A DNA stretch of 64,000 nucleotides from Dryocosmus kuriphilus (Eukaryota; Arthropoda; Insecta; Hymenoptera; Cynipidae), in NCBI GenBank assembly GCA_038277395.1, contig CM076193.1, forward strand, positions 175,438,711-175,502,710, in the 5' to 3' direction. Position numbers and translations under genes: made by a program. A model generated the notes under the pieces. That model made no database searches and was not told the DNA's origin. It was given only the letters and a program-made list of their open reading frames with translations. Positions 10,916 through 22,610 of this stretch are shown here, one piece after another (position 1 is the first letter of the stretch; each line of letters begins with the position of its first letter).

Positions 10916-11496
10916 ATTTAAGTTCACAGTTCGATTGTTTACCTAATGGCGCCGAAATTCCTGGTCTTCCTCGTTCTAGACTTTCGTATTCTCCTGATAG
11001 GTCTTCTCCTGGCAGGTCTTCTTCTGCCACGTCTTATCCTCGCTACAGGTCCAGGTCTCCTCCTGGTTATAGGTCCATATCTGCTCTTCGTTACACGCCC
11101 TTATCTCGTCTGGATATTGAGCTTTTTCATACTGATGACCTTGAACTTATTCGGCTAATTCCCAAAATGAATCCGGATCAGCTATACGAAATTCGAAAAT
11201 ACCGTTTTCCTCCCGACGCACCAATTCAATTGTATGCAGGAGGTTATAGTTTTCGGCCCGTGCCAACCGCAACACAAAGAGTACTAACAACTTCCGATGG
11301 TGACGTCCTTGCAATATTGGTTACCAATACAGCTCTTCGTGGAATATATGACATGGAAGGATTGCGGGTGAGATTTAAGACGTTAGAAGGCAAGGCTTAC
11401 CCATTGACCCCACGTGAAGTCAACGATACTAAAGTAGGCAATCACTACTCAATCTATAATAATTTTAATGTAGTGCGCTTAATCCCTAGCGAATAG
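10916..11496 (+). CDS. Exon 2 of putative secreted family protein, copy B
   Basis: This is the second coding exon of the only copy with both exons open in the window; the spliced product is 211 residues. After LSSQFDCLPNGAEIPG there is an Arg/Ser/Pro linker (RSRSPPGYRSIS and similar). The C-terminal domain follows, with HTDDLELIRLIPKMNPDQ, TTSDGDVLAILVTNT, RGIYDMEG, GKAYPLTPREV and NNFNVVRLIPSE. A TAG ends the protein seven residues earlier than in A and E, where the tail continues as REKYNSRQA or SETHYYPRA. There are no known domains and no lipid or membrane anchor. The secreted, proline-rich form with a variable linker would suit an effector, salivary, venom or structural protein, but this is only an inference. 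Confidence 0.78.
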
Positions 11497-12869
11497 CGCA
11501 ATTCTCAGAAAGCGTCAATTTATTTTTATTTTTGAATTGTCAACCTAAATATAATATTGTTTGTTATCTGAAATCTTACAAAAATGTTACAACTCAATAA
11601 CAATTACAATACTAAGTCAATGTATTATGATTCTGTACACTTGAAACTTTGGTGAAGGCCTAGAGAGAGTTGTGTTCTTCTGAAACAGGCAAAAAGATTT
11701 GATTTTCATTTCTTTGCTAGCAGAAGAACCCAACTGGTCACACGGATTTGTCTGAGACTGATGAAACGTATAGAATTAGTAAACTTACACTCGGGGAATA
11801 CAAATTTTTATTATAGATTAAGTTCCCTTATCTAGTTGATTATTATAAAGAAATTATTCGAGGAAACTGTCATCTACTATATTTTTGATTATTAGATGCA
11901 CTGTTTTTAATGAAATATTCAAACTTTCATTTTTCCGAAACTAAGACGCATTGGAAGGAAGGGAAGAATACGTGTGTAAAAGATTTCGACACATATTCAC
12001 TATGTTTGGAGCGAGTTATTCCCGTGCGACCGGCTGGGGTCCTCTTCTTATTAGGAAAACGTTTTAGCTAAAAAATTGTTACATATAGGCCTAGAAAGAT
12101 TCACCTATAATAATTCTCCAAAAGGGGAGACCACCTTACAGTAGACGGCATAACATTTAGTAAAGAATTTAGTTGTATCATTTTGTACAATATGGAATTA
12201 TTTATGTACTCATTTGATTCCTGTAAAATGTAAAGGATAGTTTAGATTGGGACAGTATGACTGGTAAATCAGTAATATATTATATTACTCCAAAATAGAT
12301 TTCTTGCTTCATTTCGGCCCTTTTTGATATTAATATATATTCGATTTGCTTTCGAGGATATAAGAGCCACATTGAAAAGAATGAAAGGCATGGTTAAACA
12401 TAATCTTTTACTTAAATATCGAAAAAAATGTTCAACCTTTGGGCTATAATGCGGGCCTTCTTTAAGAATTTTATGTTAGTTCTAAAAATAAAGTAAAAAT
12501 ATTGTAATCCAAGAGTTTAAAATTTGGCACTAATGTTTGTTTGTTTTAAGGTGGGCGGAAGGTTCCTAAGAACACCCCCTGTCACTCAGGCTGTAAGCCC
12601 ATTGTGCCCTAACTGTATTTATCTCAAAGCAGTGCAGCAATACTTGGCAAATTTTTTTAAAGGGCTTTTTATCTCTACTTTTTCGTTTTTTCCAAAGTTT
12701 TGGTTATATTATATCTCGGATAACAGGCATGACCCTATGGTACCGTATCGGGCGCGGGTCTCTTTGTATATTAAAGTGAGCCTCCGATACATGCCATATG
12801 GCAACCTCCCTAACCAGAATATAAGCTCCTAGCAAAGCTAGTATTGTAACATTTGTAGGGGCAGTCCTT
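11497..12869 (+). other. 3' flank of copy B and unassigned sequence
   Basis: Up to about 12350 the sequence is paralogous to the 3' flanks of A and C (for example CATATAGGCCTAGAAAGATT). From there to the SINE I see only AT-rich unassigned DNA with no convincing coding frame. Confidence 0.55.
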
Positions 12870-13264
12870 ATTAGATCTTCCAGTTAGATGTTGTCCATGA
12901 TCGGTGAACTGACATGGCGTGTCACGCAAGTTTACGTGTGTGTTTATTTCCTCGAAATCAAGCAGCGACCCTCGGGCGATAGTCCGCTCTAAAGGAGCCT
13001 CTGTCGCACGCAAATCGCTAAATCTTTACCGAGTCTCCCAAAATCGGCTGGCGACCCTCAAGCAGTTTTTCCCTCAACATGGAGTCTCTTCATTGGGAAG
13101 TCACCAACCTCTTCTGAAGGGACCTACAGTTTAGGGTGGGTTCGGAACCAGTAGAAAACCGGTTAATGTACATAGCAAAATTTCCATTGGTACCGGCACA
13201 GGGATCGAACCCAGTCCTCCTGGTCGGAAGCCTGAGGCGCCATTACCTGATCCACCGGTGCTCC
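12870..13264 (-). mobile_element. tRNA-derived SINE, copy 1
   Basis: Read on the minus strand it begins GGAGCACCGGTGGATCAGG, an A-box-like segment. It carries a clear B box, GGGTTCGATCCC, about 50 bp in. It continues with a body shared with the plus-strand copy at 36371-36710 (AGAAGAGGTTGGTGACTTCC and CCATGTTGAGGG). It does not fold as a full tRNA over its whole length, so it is a SINE and not a tRNA gene. Confidence 0.7.
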
Positions 13265-13570
13265 TTTCTTGAAACTAATAAAAATTGATTCAATAATTCG
13301 TCTTGCACAAATATTATTCTCTCTACCTAAAATGTCTCCACATATTCCCACCATATCCTCGGTTTAAAATATAAAAATACTGTATGCGAGGTATGTCTCG
13401 TCAACATCATTATGTGTAGAGTATAGGAACTCAATAGAGCTTTTCTTTTCATAACTGTATCTTAACCATTGAAGTATCAAATATAAATATTATAATCTAA
13501 CTCTTATGTTTATTTACTCTCCTGAGCGACCTCGTATAAATGAATTTTCTCAACCTGTAGAAAAGTGAGA
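13265..13570. other. Unassigned spacer
   Basis: AT-rich spacer between the SINE and the LINE remnant. I see no gene. Confidence 0.4.
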
Positions 13571-14790
13571 AAAGTGACGGTTTACCTTTCCGAGATATGC
13601 TTGCTTCGTTAAACGTTCTTCATCCTTTTCCTCAACATGACCAAACCATCACAACAATGTTTTTAACTCTTGTTCGTCAGAGCTTATTCTACGCCACACA
13701 CTTTCAGAACCCACTCGTTACTGATTTTATATGTTGGTGTTTTTACGGCAAATGTTCCTCAGGAAACATTCCAGCCGCGTTCACTTTACTTCTATCCTCT
13801 TCTTGGCATGTACAAGTCTCGCTACAATACAGCACAGTAGGTGTATGTACAGAATTATATATAATAATTTTGGCTTTATTTGTTACATTTTTACTTCTTT
13901 TAATGGCAACTACACTGCCTATAACCTTACTACCTTCTTTTATACGTCTGGACATTTCCCTATCTACCTTCCCATCAACGATAAACAAGCTTCCAAGATA
14001 CTCGAAATAGTCAACTTGTTCAATTCCCTCACCGCATAGAGAAATATTGCATACTGTTTTCTCATCGCTTCTTTCGAACACGATAATTTTTGTTCTATTT
14101 ATATTAATCTTTAAACCCATACTTTTCGCGCTATCATTCATTCTCCTCAAAATTCTCTGCAAATTTTCCGCAGATTCTGCCGTAGGTGCTTCATCGTCTG
14201 CGAAAGTCAAACTACATAATTCTACTGTTCCGAGATCACCTTCTTTTTCTAAGTTCGACATTCGTAGACATTTATCCATACACAGCAGCCTTACCATTCT
14301 TCAGATTCTTAGCCACAGCCTTGACGCTGAACACGTTAATTCCTATTTCGTCACCTTCAAAAGAATTTTCTAATATTCATCTTCCTTTATGGCAGTTTTT
14401 ATGCTCTATAGTTCCACCTCCATACAGCTTGTCGAAAAAGCTTTCACACATTCCTTCACTTTTTCTGTATTCCACACCATATCGCCATCAGCATTTCTAA
14501 TTCCGATCAACTCGTTACTGCTACTTCCATTCCTTGTTGCCTTGATTATTTCCAGAATAGCTTCTTATTTCCTTCGAAATCACTTTCAATTTTTCTATCT
14601 TCCCCGCTTTGATTTTATTCATGCTTTCTTTGATTAACCTGTCTGATTTTCTGTTTTTATCTCTATAGTCGAATACTAATCTAGTCCTCTCCTCATTGCT
14701 GAGACCTTTGGTATTATACGTTCTTAGGTATGCATGCTCTTTTCGTTAACGGTAACGCGGATTGCAGCATTCCACCAAGCATCTCAATTC
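13571..14790 (-). mobile_element. Non-LTR retrotransposon RT fragment, copy 2
   Basis: The minus strand 13743-14297 encodes RT palm and thumb sequence: LCSLTFADDEAPTAESAENL (the FADD catalytic box), MGLKININRTKIIVF and FEYLGSLFIVDGKVDREMSR. The frame breaks in the C-terminal region that reads LRNICGKTLIDKVSNE in the 34-kb copy. Decayed upstream RT sequence runs to about 14790. It is paralogous to 33.6-35.7 kb. The clade is not assigned. Confidence 0.7.
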
Positions 14791-14799
14791 GTTCCTCCT

Positions 14800-15000
14800 A
14801 CAGTTCAAGATAGAGAGGTCCGACTTTTTTAGTAATCAGTAATGGGACACCGGGCCTATTTCGAGGTCGAAAATCAAACGGACACCTGTTTCTATCTCCA
14901 TAAGTTTGAAAAAGAGATCCGCTCGATCTTAAAATTTTGAAACTGCTTCAGGGTCCCACTGCAGGTCTGGCCTTATCGACTCAAACGATTATACATTTAC
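14800..15000. repeat. Palindromic repeat, copy 1
   Basis: Arms reading ATTTCGAGGTCGAAAATCAAAC and, inverted, around GATCTTAAAATTTTGAAACTG flank a short centre and end in CCCACTGCAGG. A clear relative with the same plan is at 20540-20700, and a weaker one is at 19720-19830. There is no coding content. Confidence 0.45.
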
Positions 15001-16000
15001 TTTTAAAACCCATAGAATAGAAAGAGAAAGATGCAGGCGATCAATTAAAAACGACCAAGCATCTCTCTCTATCACATTTGATAGAAGGATGATTCGAACG
15101 AATAGGCTAGAGACATCGGAATCTCGCGCTAGTAGCTGGACACTGATTTATTTGAACGCAGAGTTTCTCCTTCTATCGGATGAGGCAGACAGAGATGTTC
15201 GATCGTTTTAAAACGATTGAAGGTAACTTCCTCATTCTCAAAGAGCCACCGTAGTTGTCTGCGGTAGAGGGGAGATGCTACCTCTATTTGGCGCGTCCCC
15301 AGGTGCCGGATAGTGGAATGCTCGATGAAAGGAGAGGGTGGGGTCGAAATAGAATAGGCTCCTTGGATGAAGTAGACGATCGTTCACGGTCGCGCCCCAC
15401 CGGGAGTGTCCCGAGCCGTAAACAGTCCTCTGCCCAGTGTGCGGCTCGGGCTGATGTGACCTTGCTCTACCGAGGTGAAAGTTTTGGCCGTGCATCCGGA
15501 ATCCAGACCCTTCTGGCATTGATCAGGAAGTACGTAGTGGCTGCAGGGATCGGAGCCTGCAGTGCTCCGGCCAAGTCCGGTCCGTCCGTGATTTCGGGAC
15601 CTGTTAAACGGTGTCGCGGTCGCAATAGATTATCTACAGGCAGCTAGGTTGAACTGAGGGAAATAGAGGAGGGCAAGGACTGACCTTGGGATCATTTTGA
15701 GACCAGCGCGGCAAGGATCTGCGAGGAGTGCCGATCATACTTCACTTATGAACATCAGTGCTCCAGAGACCAAGAGGAAGAGGGCAGGTAATCTGAACCT
15801 CGCCCAAATGAAGCAGGAGTCGCGAAGCCGTTAGCGAAAAAACAAAAGAAATACGAGGTTCCATGGAAACATGGCCACAGACACCCTCTGAAAGAGCGTA
15901 AGGGGCTTGAGGATGAGAGAGCCTTCACAAAATTAGAAACAAGCGAACAAAGGGGGTAAAACGCGTTAAGAAAACCAGGGGAATTCGAACTAAATAACTC

Positions 16001-16670
16001 TTGATTAGGCTTAATGGGGACAAAAATTACGCGGATGTACTTGAAGACATACGAAAGGAGGTGGAATCGGAGGAGATGCGCATCAAGGTTGAGTCCATTA
16101 GAAAGACCGGGCGCGGGTATATACTCGTAGAGCTTGGTGCAACGACAAAGAATAAGAACAAGTTTGAGGGAGCCCTCAAAACGGTAATTGGCGAGATGGG
16201 TAGCGTAAGAAAGCTTTTGCCTAGAGCCCAAATCGAGATACGAAGTCTTGATATGGCGACACAGGAGGAGGAGATCAAAAATACTCTAAAACTTTTTTTT
16301 GGGAGAAGAGAAGAGGAGTGAAATGAAGATCACAGTCTCAAAGACAGCTTCAGGGGCAGTGTAATGGCATTCGTTGAAATGGATTCCCAAGCTGCTGCTA
16401 GGATGGGAACAGAGACTCGTATCAATGTAGGTTGTGTCTATTGTGTGTTCGCCAAAATGTCAAACCGACCAAGTGTTTTCGTTGTCACGGCTGTGGACAC
16501 CCAGCTACGGAATGCAAGGACACTACCAGGAGAAGCGCTTGCTACAAGTGCGGTACGGATACTCACATAGCTGCAGAATGCCACAAACAAATGAAGTGAT
16601 ATCTTTGCGTGGAGACAGGGAACGAAACAGGGAGAATCTTACACCTAGCTCATTCAGATGCACAGCCTAA
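16001..16670 (+). pseudogene. R1-like ORF1 (gag-like) remnant
   Basis: A frame at 16001-16321 encodes YADVLEDIRKEVESEEMRIK and a GRGYILVELGATTKNKNKFE segment, typical of the core of R1-clade ORF1 proteins. It stops at 16321. A zinc-knuckle region follows, split over two frames (RCHGCGHPATECKD-like and ACYKCGTDTHIAAECHK-like). These are two CCHC knuckles that would bind the element RNA. It has lost its frame. Confidence 0.65.
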
Positions 16671-16705
16671 CAAGAGGTAGTATAAAAGAAAGGGAAAGGG
16701 AAGTA

Positions 16706-19390
16706 ATGCCGTTCAACATGCAGGGGAACTTAGGGCACTGTAGGCTTACACAAGATCTCACATTGAAGCTGGCGCACGAGAAGAAGGCGGACTGGATACT
16801 GGTTCTCTGATGAAACAGGGACAGCAGCAATCTGGGTCGTAAATGGTGACAAAATCCCTATCAATAGTAATGGGAAAGGCAGCGGTTATGTATGGGTAAG
16901 GAGTGGCAGTCTGATTTTTTTCAGCTGCTTTCTGTCGCCTAATAAAGGAATAGAGACCTTCAGAGAAAAGCTTAATAAGATTAAGGACGTCGCCCGAGAA
17001 ATTGATGGAGAATTCATCATCGCCGAAGACTTAAATGCCAAAGCCCTGGAATGGGGGATGAAAATTTCTGACACGCGAGGGAAAGAGCTGAGAGAAATGG
17101 TGGCTAGGCTGGACATGACTGTTATGAACACTGATTCAACCACAACCTTCAGGAGTAACGGACAGGATGGTCAAATTATAGACACCACCACCGATACCCA
17201 GAACATTGCATCTTTGATTGTGAACTGGCGGATGTTGGAAGAATATACGGCTTGTGACCATCAGTATTTAATCTACCAAGTCAAGGCAGTCGATCGGCAG
17301 GCATTCAGAAACCAACAAAGGCCCCTACCAAAAGGCTGAAGTGTGGCTAAACTCGATCCAGATGTTCTAGATGCGGTGATATATCTGGAGGGTAGAACAA
17401 CTGAAGCGACAGACGAAATGTCTCTAAATAAGGAGCACGCTGAAACGCTCGTAAGCAAGACAATGACGATCATCATTAAGGCATGCGATGCGGCTATGCC
17501 AAGGCATCAGCGAAGACAGCGATGAGAACCGGTGTATTATACAAAAAAACAACTCTCACTAACAGTCAGAAGCAACCAGATAAATTTGTGGAGAGCTCTG
17601 TGCGAAGTGGTTAATACTGACACTTGGGAACAATGTTACCAGTTTGTAACTAATCGGTTCGACAGAAAAAGACCGGAATGTCTGAAAAACCCGCAAGCAG
17701 TGGAGGACATCATCAGGGTGCTGTTCCCTGATGATTCTAAGAGAAGCCCATCTGAGGCTCGGGTGAGCAAAGAAACCCCTGCCTTCACGATTAAGGAATT
17801 AAACGAGGCTGTAAAGTCAATCGGATGTAAAAAGTCACCCGGCCCGGACGGCATCCCAAATGAGGTTATTGCCATAATCGCAAGGAAATACCCATTCCTC
17901 CTGCTGAATATGATCAATGCATGCTTAAGAGCAGGGATATTTAGCGCTCGATGGAAGACCCAAAGATCAGTGCTTATAGAAGGAGGGAGGGGCCCTCCGG
18001 TCACTGCTTCCTCTTATCGCCCTTTATGTATGGTTGGTAAAGCAGGTAAAATGCTCGAGAAGATCATTCTGGCCAGGCTACGAGCGGCTATGCGAGTAGC
18101 TGGTGATCTGCCGGAAAGGCAGTATGAATTTCGAGGAGGCAGGTCAAAGATAGGAGCTATAAATGAGGTCCTGAAAGCTGCCAAAAGCGCGTCGACGGGC
18201 ATTCATAGAGCACGAAGTGTGTGCGTCGTCATAACTCTTGATCCAAAAAATACATTTACCTCTGCCAGGTGGAAAGATATTCTGAAGACGCTGAAGGAAC
18301 GCTTCAGAGCGCCGACATGTCTTCTGCGAATAATCGCAGGCTACTTGAGTGACGGACAATTAAATTTGGATACGACGCAGGGAACTAGAACGAAGGCCAT
18401 TAGAGCGGGCGCAGCAGTGAATTCAGCTCTTGGACCTGACCTGTGGAATGTTACGTACGACGATGTTTTGACTATCGATCTTCCACAGGATACCAAACTG
18501 GTGGTATTTGCTGACAACTTAGCTCCCATCGTAATAGCTCGAACTGAAGATGAAGCCAGGGGAAAGGCTGAGATTACTGTGCAGGCAACCAAAGTTTGGT
18601 TAACCGAACATGTATTCGAACTAGCTGCATCCAAGGCGGAGATGGTTGAGCTTACCATGCAAGGATGGTTTCCAAAGCGATTCCAAATTCAGATCGAGGC
18701 CAGGAGGTCATAGCAATGAAGTGACTCGAGTATCTTGGAGTATTTCTGGGCGAAAAGCTCAATTTCTGGACCCAAATACAAAAAGCGGCAGACAATGCAG
18801 CCACCACTGTGCCAATTTTTTCAAGGCTCATGCCAAAAAACGGGGCCCAAGAGCATCAAGCGTAGCATTCTGTTGAGTGTTACCCACTCTATCATGCTCT
18901 ACAGAGCGGACGTATAAGCAAATATACTAATGGTTAACCAATACAGCAAGAATCTGTTGTCAGTGCAAAGGAAGGATACCTTATGAGTTGCGTGCTCCAA
19001 CAAAACGGTCTCAGTTACGGTAGTACTTATTGTCTTGGGCATCATCCCCATAGACATTTGGCGCAGGAGCGATAGAGTATCTACGAAAGAAGGGATGAAA
19101 TGGACAAGAGACGAGACGGGAATCGAGGTCACACTCCTTGATAAAATCGGAGGGCAAAGCCGAGTCCAGCGACGTTGGAAGACGGACTACCAGGCTTATC
19201 CCAGGAATCACGGAGTGGACGCAAACGAAACATGGTGAGGTGAACCTTTATCTTATACAATTCTTGACGGGTGACGGTCACCTTAACCGTTACCTCGATC
19301 AGATGAAAAGGAAGAACAGTCCGCAGTGCGTCTGCTGCACTTATCAGGAGGAGGACGCGTCGCACACCTTTTTTTAGTGTAAAAGGTGGG
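16706..19390 (+). pseudogene. R1-like ORF2 (endonuclease plus reverse transcriptase) remnant
   Basis: The endonuclease part starts MPFNMQGNLGHCRLTQDL, is broken near 16809, and resumes with GEFIIAEDLNAKALEWG and TACDHQYLIYQV. The RT (17532-18713, 393 residues open) carries KKSPGPDGIPNEV, SYRPLCMVGKAGKMLEK and VVFADNLAPIV. In that last box the second catalytic Asp of the FADD motif is replaced by Asn, so it could not polymerise. The C-terminal CVCCTYQEEDASHTFF motif at about 19326-19377 is the usual R1-type Cys/His knuckle, here with the last part shifted. Multiple breaks make it a pseudogene. Confidence 0.75.
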
Positions 19391-20539
19391 CTGTAGAGAG
19401 GAGACTACATGAGATTCTCAGAGGCGTAACGATCATGCCGAAAAATATTGTGGCTACAATGCCTTATAGTCAGCAGAAGTGGGATGCCGCAGAATATGGG
19501 AGTGACGGTAAGGAATGGCGTCCTGCGCCCATAGGCAATGACCCTGAAGTAATGCGAAAGCGGTTCCGGGGTCTTTGTCTGGCGAGGGGAGGAGGCGGTT
19601 TTAGTAAGTATTGCCGTTATTTTTTAGGCCGAGTCCTACACTCAGTTCGTAACCAGGATTTCTATCTCCTGCAAAAAAAACTCCCTCATTCGATCCTATT
19701 GGTTCAAGAGAGAAAGGTCCGACCGTCTGAGTAATTAGTGGTCAAACTCCGTGTCTGTTTTAAAAAACAGAGGCCCTTTGGACTTTAGAAACTGCCTAGA
19801 GTCCAACTCCTGATAGTTAAAACGATCGGACAAACCGAAGGATAGACTCGATCATTTATGTGTTTGTAAATCTCACTGCAGGTGGCCATGCGAAGGGTAC
19901 ACATTTCTCCATAACTTTATTGTACCACAAAACCTCTAAGTCTGCCAAGATTTAGCAGGTAAGCACTAAATGGGAGTGTGCGTTATCAAAATTGCCCTTC
20001 TGGTGGAATATAGGTTTTTTTCGCAGCGCATGTTCTCCGCGAAAAAACTTTTTTAAAAACTGTACCCATGAATAATAGAAAAGGTGCGGCCTACGTAGTT
20101 TTTTCGCGGAGAATTGTTCTGAATTAATAATTAAATTCATATTCTGCGTAGACTTAGTATCCGTAAGCTTTCATTTCTCCATATCCTCGTTTTGCCATAA
20201 AATCCTTATACTAAAGAGGCACGTACTAGATGGGAATGTGTCTTATAAAAGAAGCACCTAGTCCGCCAAGAGCCATTTTTACAGTGCGCATTCCCATCAC
20301 TCATTTGGTAAGTAAAGCAGGAACCAGGGAGTTAATGGCAAAATGAGGGAGAAGTCCTATGAAGGTAGAATAGGTAAATAAGCGGATTCGATGATTGGTT
20401 CAGAGTTTGACAAATCAGTCAAACTCTAAAGCCTTATCACCTTATTGTTCAAGAGCATTCTATGATTCTACCTCCATGGGATTACACATGGAGAATATAT
20501 TCAGGAGGCCAAGCTCTTGTACAATGATTTCGTCAGATA

Positions 20540-20700
20540 TGAGCAACAGTGTGACTCCAGGGCAGTTTCGAAAGTCGAAAATTGAACGGACCTCTTTTTG
20601 TAACTGGTGGAGGCAGAAACAGAGATCCTTTCGATTCTTGACTTCGAAAAATCGCCGGATTCCCACTGCAGGCTTCTCTCGGAAGTTAATAATGCCAATC
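20540..20700. repeat. Palindromic repeat, copy 2
   Basis: Two imperfect inverted arms of about 55 bp (TTTCGAAAGTCGAAAATTG and CTTGACTTCGAAAAATCGCC) flank CTGGTGGAGGCAGAAACAG. The unit ends CCCACTGCAGGC, as does the copy at 14.8-15.0 kb. Confidence 0.5.
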
Positions 20701-22209
20701 CTTCCGAGCGTGTCCTTAATGTTTCATGTGTATTAATAGTCTCCAATAAGAAGCCTGTTATACATGCAATTTTCTACGCAAGCTACATATGCGCAAATAG
20801 GGAAGTAACTTAGCCATTAGAACCCTAGCAAAATGATCGTATTTTCGAATACACCAGTTTGTTCTCTTGCTGTCTATTCTCCACGGGATAGCACCCTAAT
20901 GGCGGCATCCCATAGATGCTCAACGCATTGCATCACAATGAGAGTGAAAGAGTTGAATGTATACTGCTGTCTGTTTTGCTCTCGTTACGATGCATTACGT
21001 GACCATCGGATGTCACAATGAGATTATAGAGAAATGAATACATTAATCATTTTAATCTTATTTGCTTTAAAGAAAGAAAGTAAACTAGAAATAAAGCCTA
21101 TGCGGAATAGGAAATTGCTCCTAAATTCCAACCAGTGCTCCGTGAAAAGGTACTACCGACTACGTGCGTCACTAAAACAACTAAGAAATGAGATTTGCAT
21201 ACTATGATGATTATTATTATATAACCATAAATTCTGAAATGCTCCATTTGGTGGCGTTGTTAGAATGCATTTCCACTCTCACTGAATAATCCTTGCTGAA
21301 ATCATTTAGTCAGGGAGATTAGCTTTGGATGAAAACAGCGTATCTTTGCCTATGTCTTCATACATGTACAAGAGAAAAGCAGAGACATGTAGTTTTCGTC
21401 CAAAAAAAATGACGTCACCACACAGTCACGTTGCATTTAAATACTCCAAGGGTGGCGTCCCGAGGCAACAATAAACTTCGTGTAGAGCGCAAAACGGCAA
21501 CTCATACATACTTCAAACAATGAGCTTTTCCGTGGATTACTAGGAGAACATAAATTGGCTGGTATGTCTAGTGGCTTTGCGTGCTGCACCCTGTTCGACG
21601 CTGTCATGAGACGTCTAACTGCGCGTAACTCAAAGTGCTTCACACAAAAAGCATTAATTACATATTTTGCACCCGCCCCCCCCTCGTAACGATTTAAAAG
21701 TTTTCCATGTAGAATACATACTAAATTACTAGAAAAAACACTGCAAATTACGTCATGTATTCAAAATATCCATCTCTGTTCGTCATTTTCTGTCAGAAGT
21801 TTTCCGTCGGAAACTTTAAATCATCAAATCTATTACACTACAATTTGTACAAGGCTAAGTAAACTTTTAAGAGATGTCGTATTTCTTTTTGCTAAAACGT
21901 CTGTATAATGGTGTTAAATTTCATTTTCAGTCTAATTATTGTAAGTCCTTTATTGAAACGTGAACGTTATCACGCGGTACTTTTTCGTACAAGGACGCTG
22001 TTTTGATACAAAAATGGGAGGAGTTGCTGCTTGTAAGCACAAGATGTCAAAGTTGCCTGGCCGTGGGGATAAAAATTGTAAATCGCCCGTCACATGTGGG
22101 TAAAAACAGAGAAATACTAGAGAATTCACAGTAAAGATTGGCCACATATGGTAAGTTTTGATGCAGGTAACATTTACTCCGAAATCGGAATAAAAATCAT
22201 ACTTCGTTT

Positions 22210-22610
22210 TTTCTGTGATAGGTACAGGTACTTATTATCTAGTAAGGAGCGGATAATAAATAGAAACTTCCTGATATGTAATCAAAAAATATATGTGTTA
22301 TGTAACGAGGGTTTAAAACGAAAATGTTTTTCTTACATTTTTACATTTATTTTAACTTACAAGTAGAATGTAATTCCTTGTAGGACATTCGTGCGTACAC
22401 AAAAAGTCATGTATATCTATAAAACGTTACAGATCTCATAATATACAACATTAAATTTCGAGCAGGAATGCGACTGAAGACAATGCTGGTAATAATTAGG
22501 CTGCTGTTTGTAAACTAAGCTTAAAATAAATAGCTCGGAAGTTTCGGGTAACTTTTCAAAAATACAATGATCAGTTAGCAGTATCACAATTTCAGACACA
22601 CAACTTTTGA
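22210..22610. repeat. Repeat shared with the Tc1 cluster flanks
   Basis: TTATCTAGTAAGGAGCGGAT and the following 120 bp match, in reverse, the flank at 54000-54132. The block at 22440-22600 matches in reverse the sequence at 52600-52760, including a shared run PETSELFILSLV / PETSEQLFLNLV. It is probably a remnant of the same older element or gene fragment. It has no intact frame. Confidence 0.5.

Larger units (their letters stand above)
15240..19735 (+). mobile_element. R1-like non-LTR retrotransposon (decayed)
   Basis: From left to right this element has a GC-richer leader (15240-15990), an ORF1 remnant, an ORF2 with apurinic endonuclease and reverse transcriptase, a C-terminal zinc-knuckle region, and a 3' region with GGCCGAGTCCTACACTCAGT. 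That 3' region recurs at 63515-63545. The QGNLGHCRLTQDL opening of ORF2 and the SPGPDGIPNEV box fit the R1/TRAS group. Several stops and shifts show that it is inactive. Confidence 0.75.

Noticed and set aside
13163..13264. Possible tRNA gene on the minus strand (A and B boxes)
   Set aside because: The boxes belong to a SINE head. The rest is shared with the copy at 36.4 kb and does not fold as a mature tRNA.
15255..15647. 130-residue frame as a host gene
   Set aside because: It lies in the leader of the R1-like element, shows no known motif and has no sign of conservation in the window.
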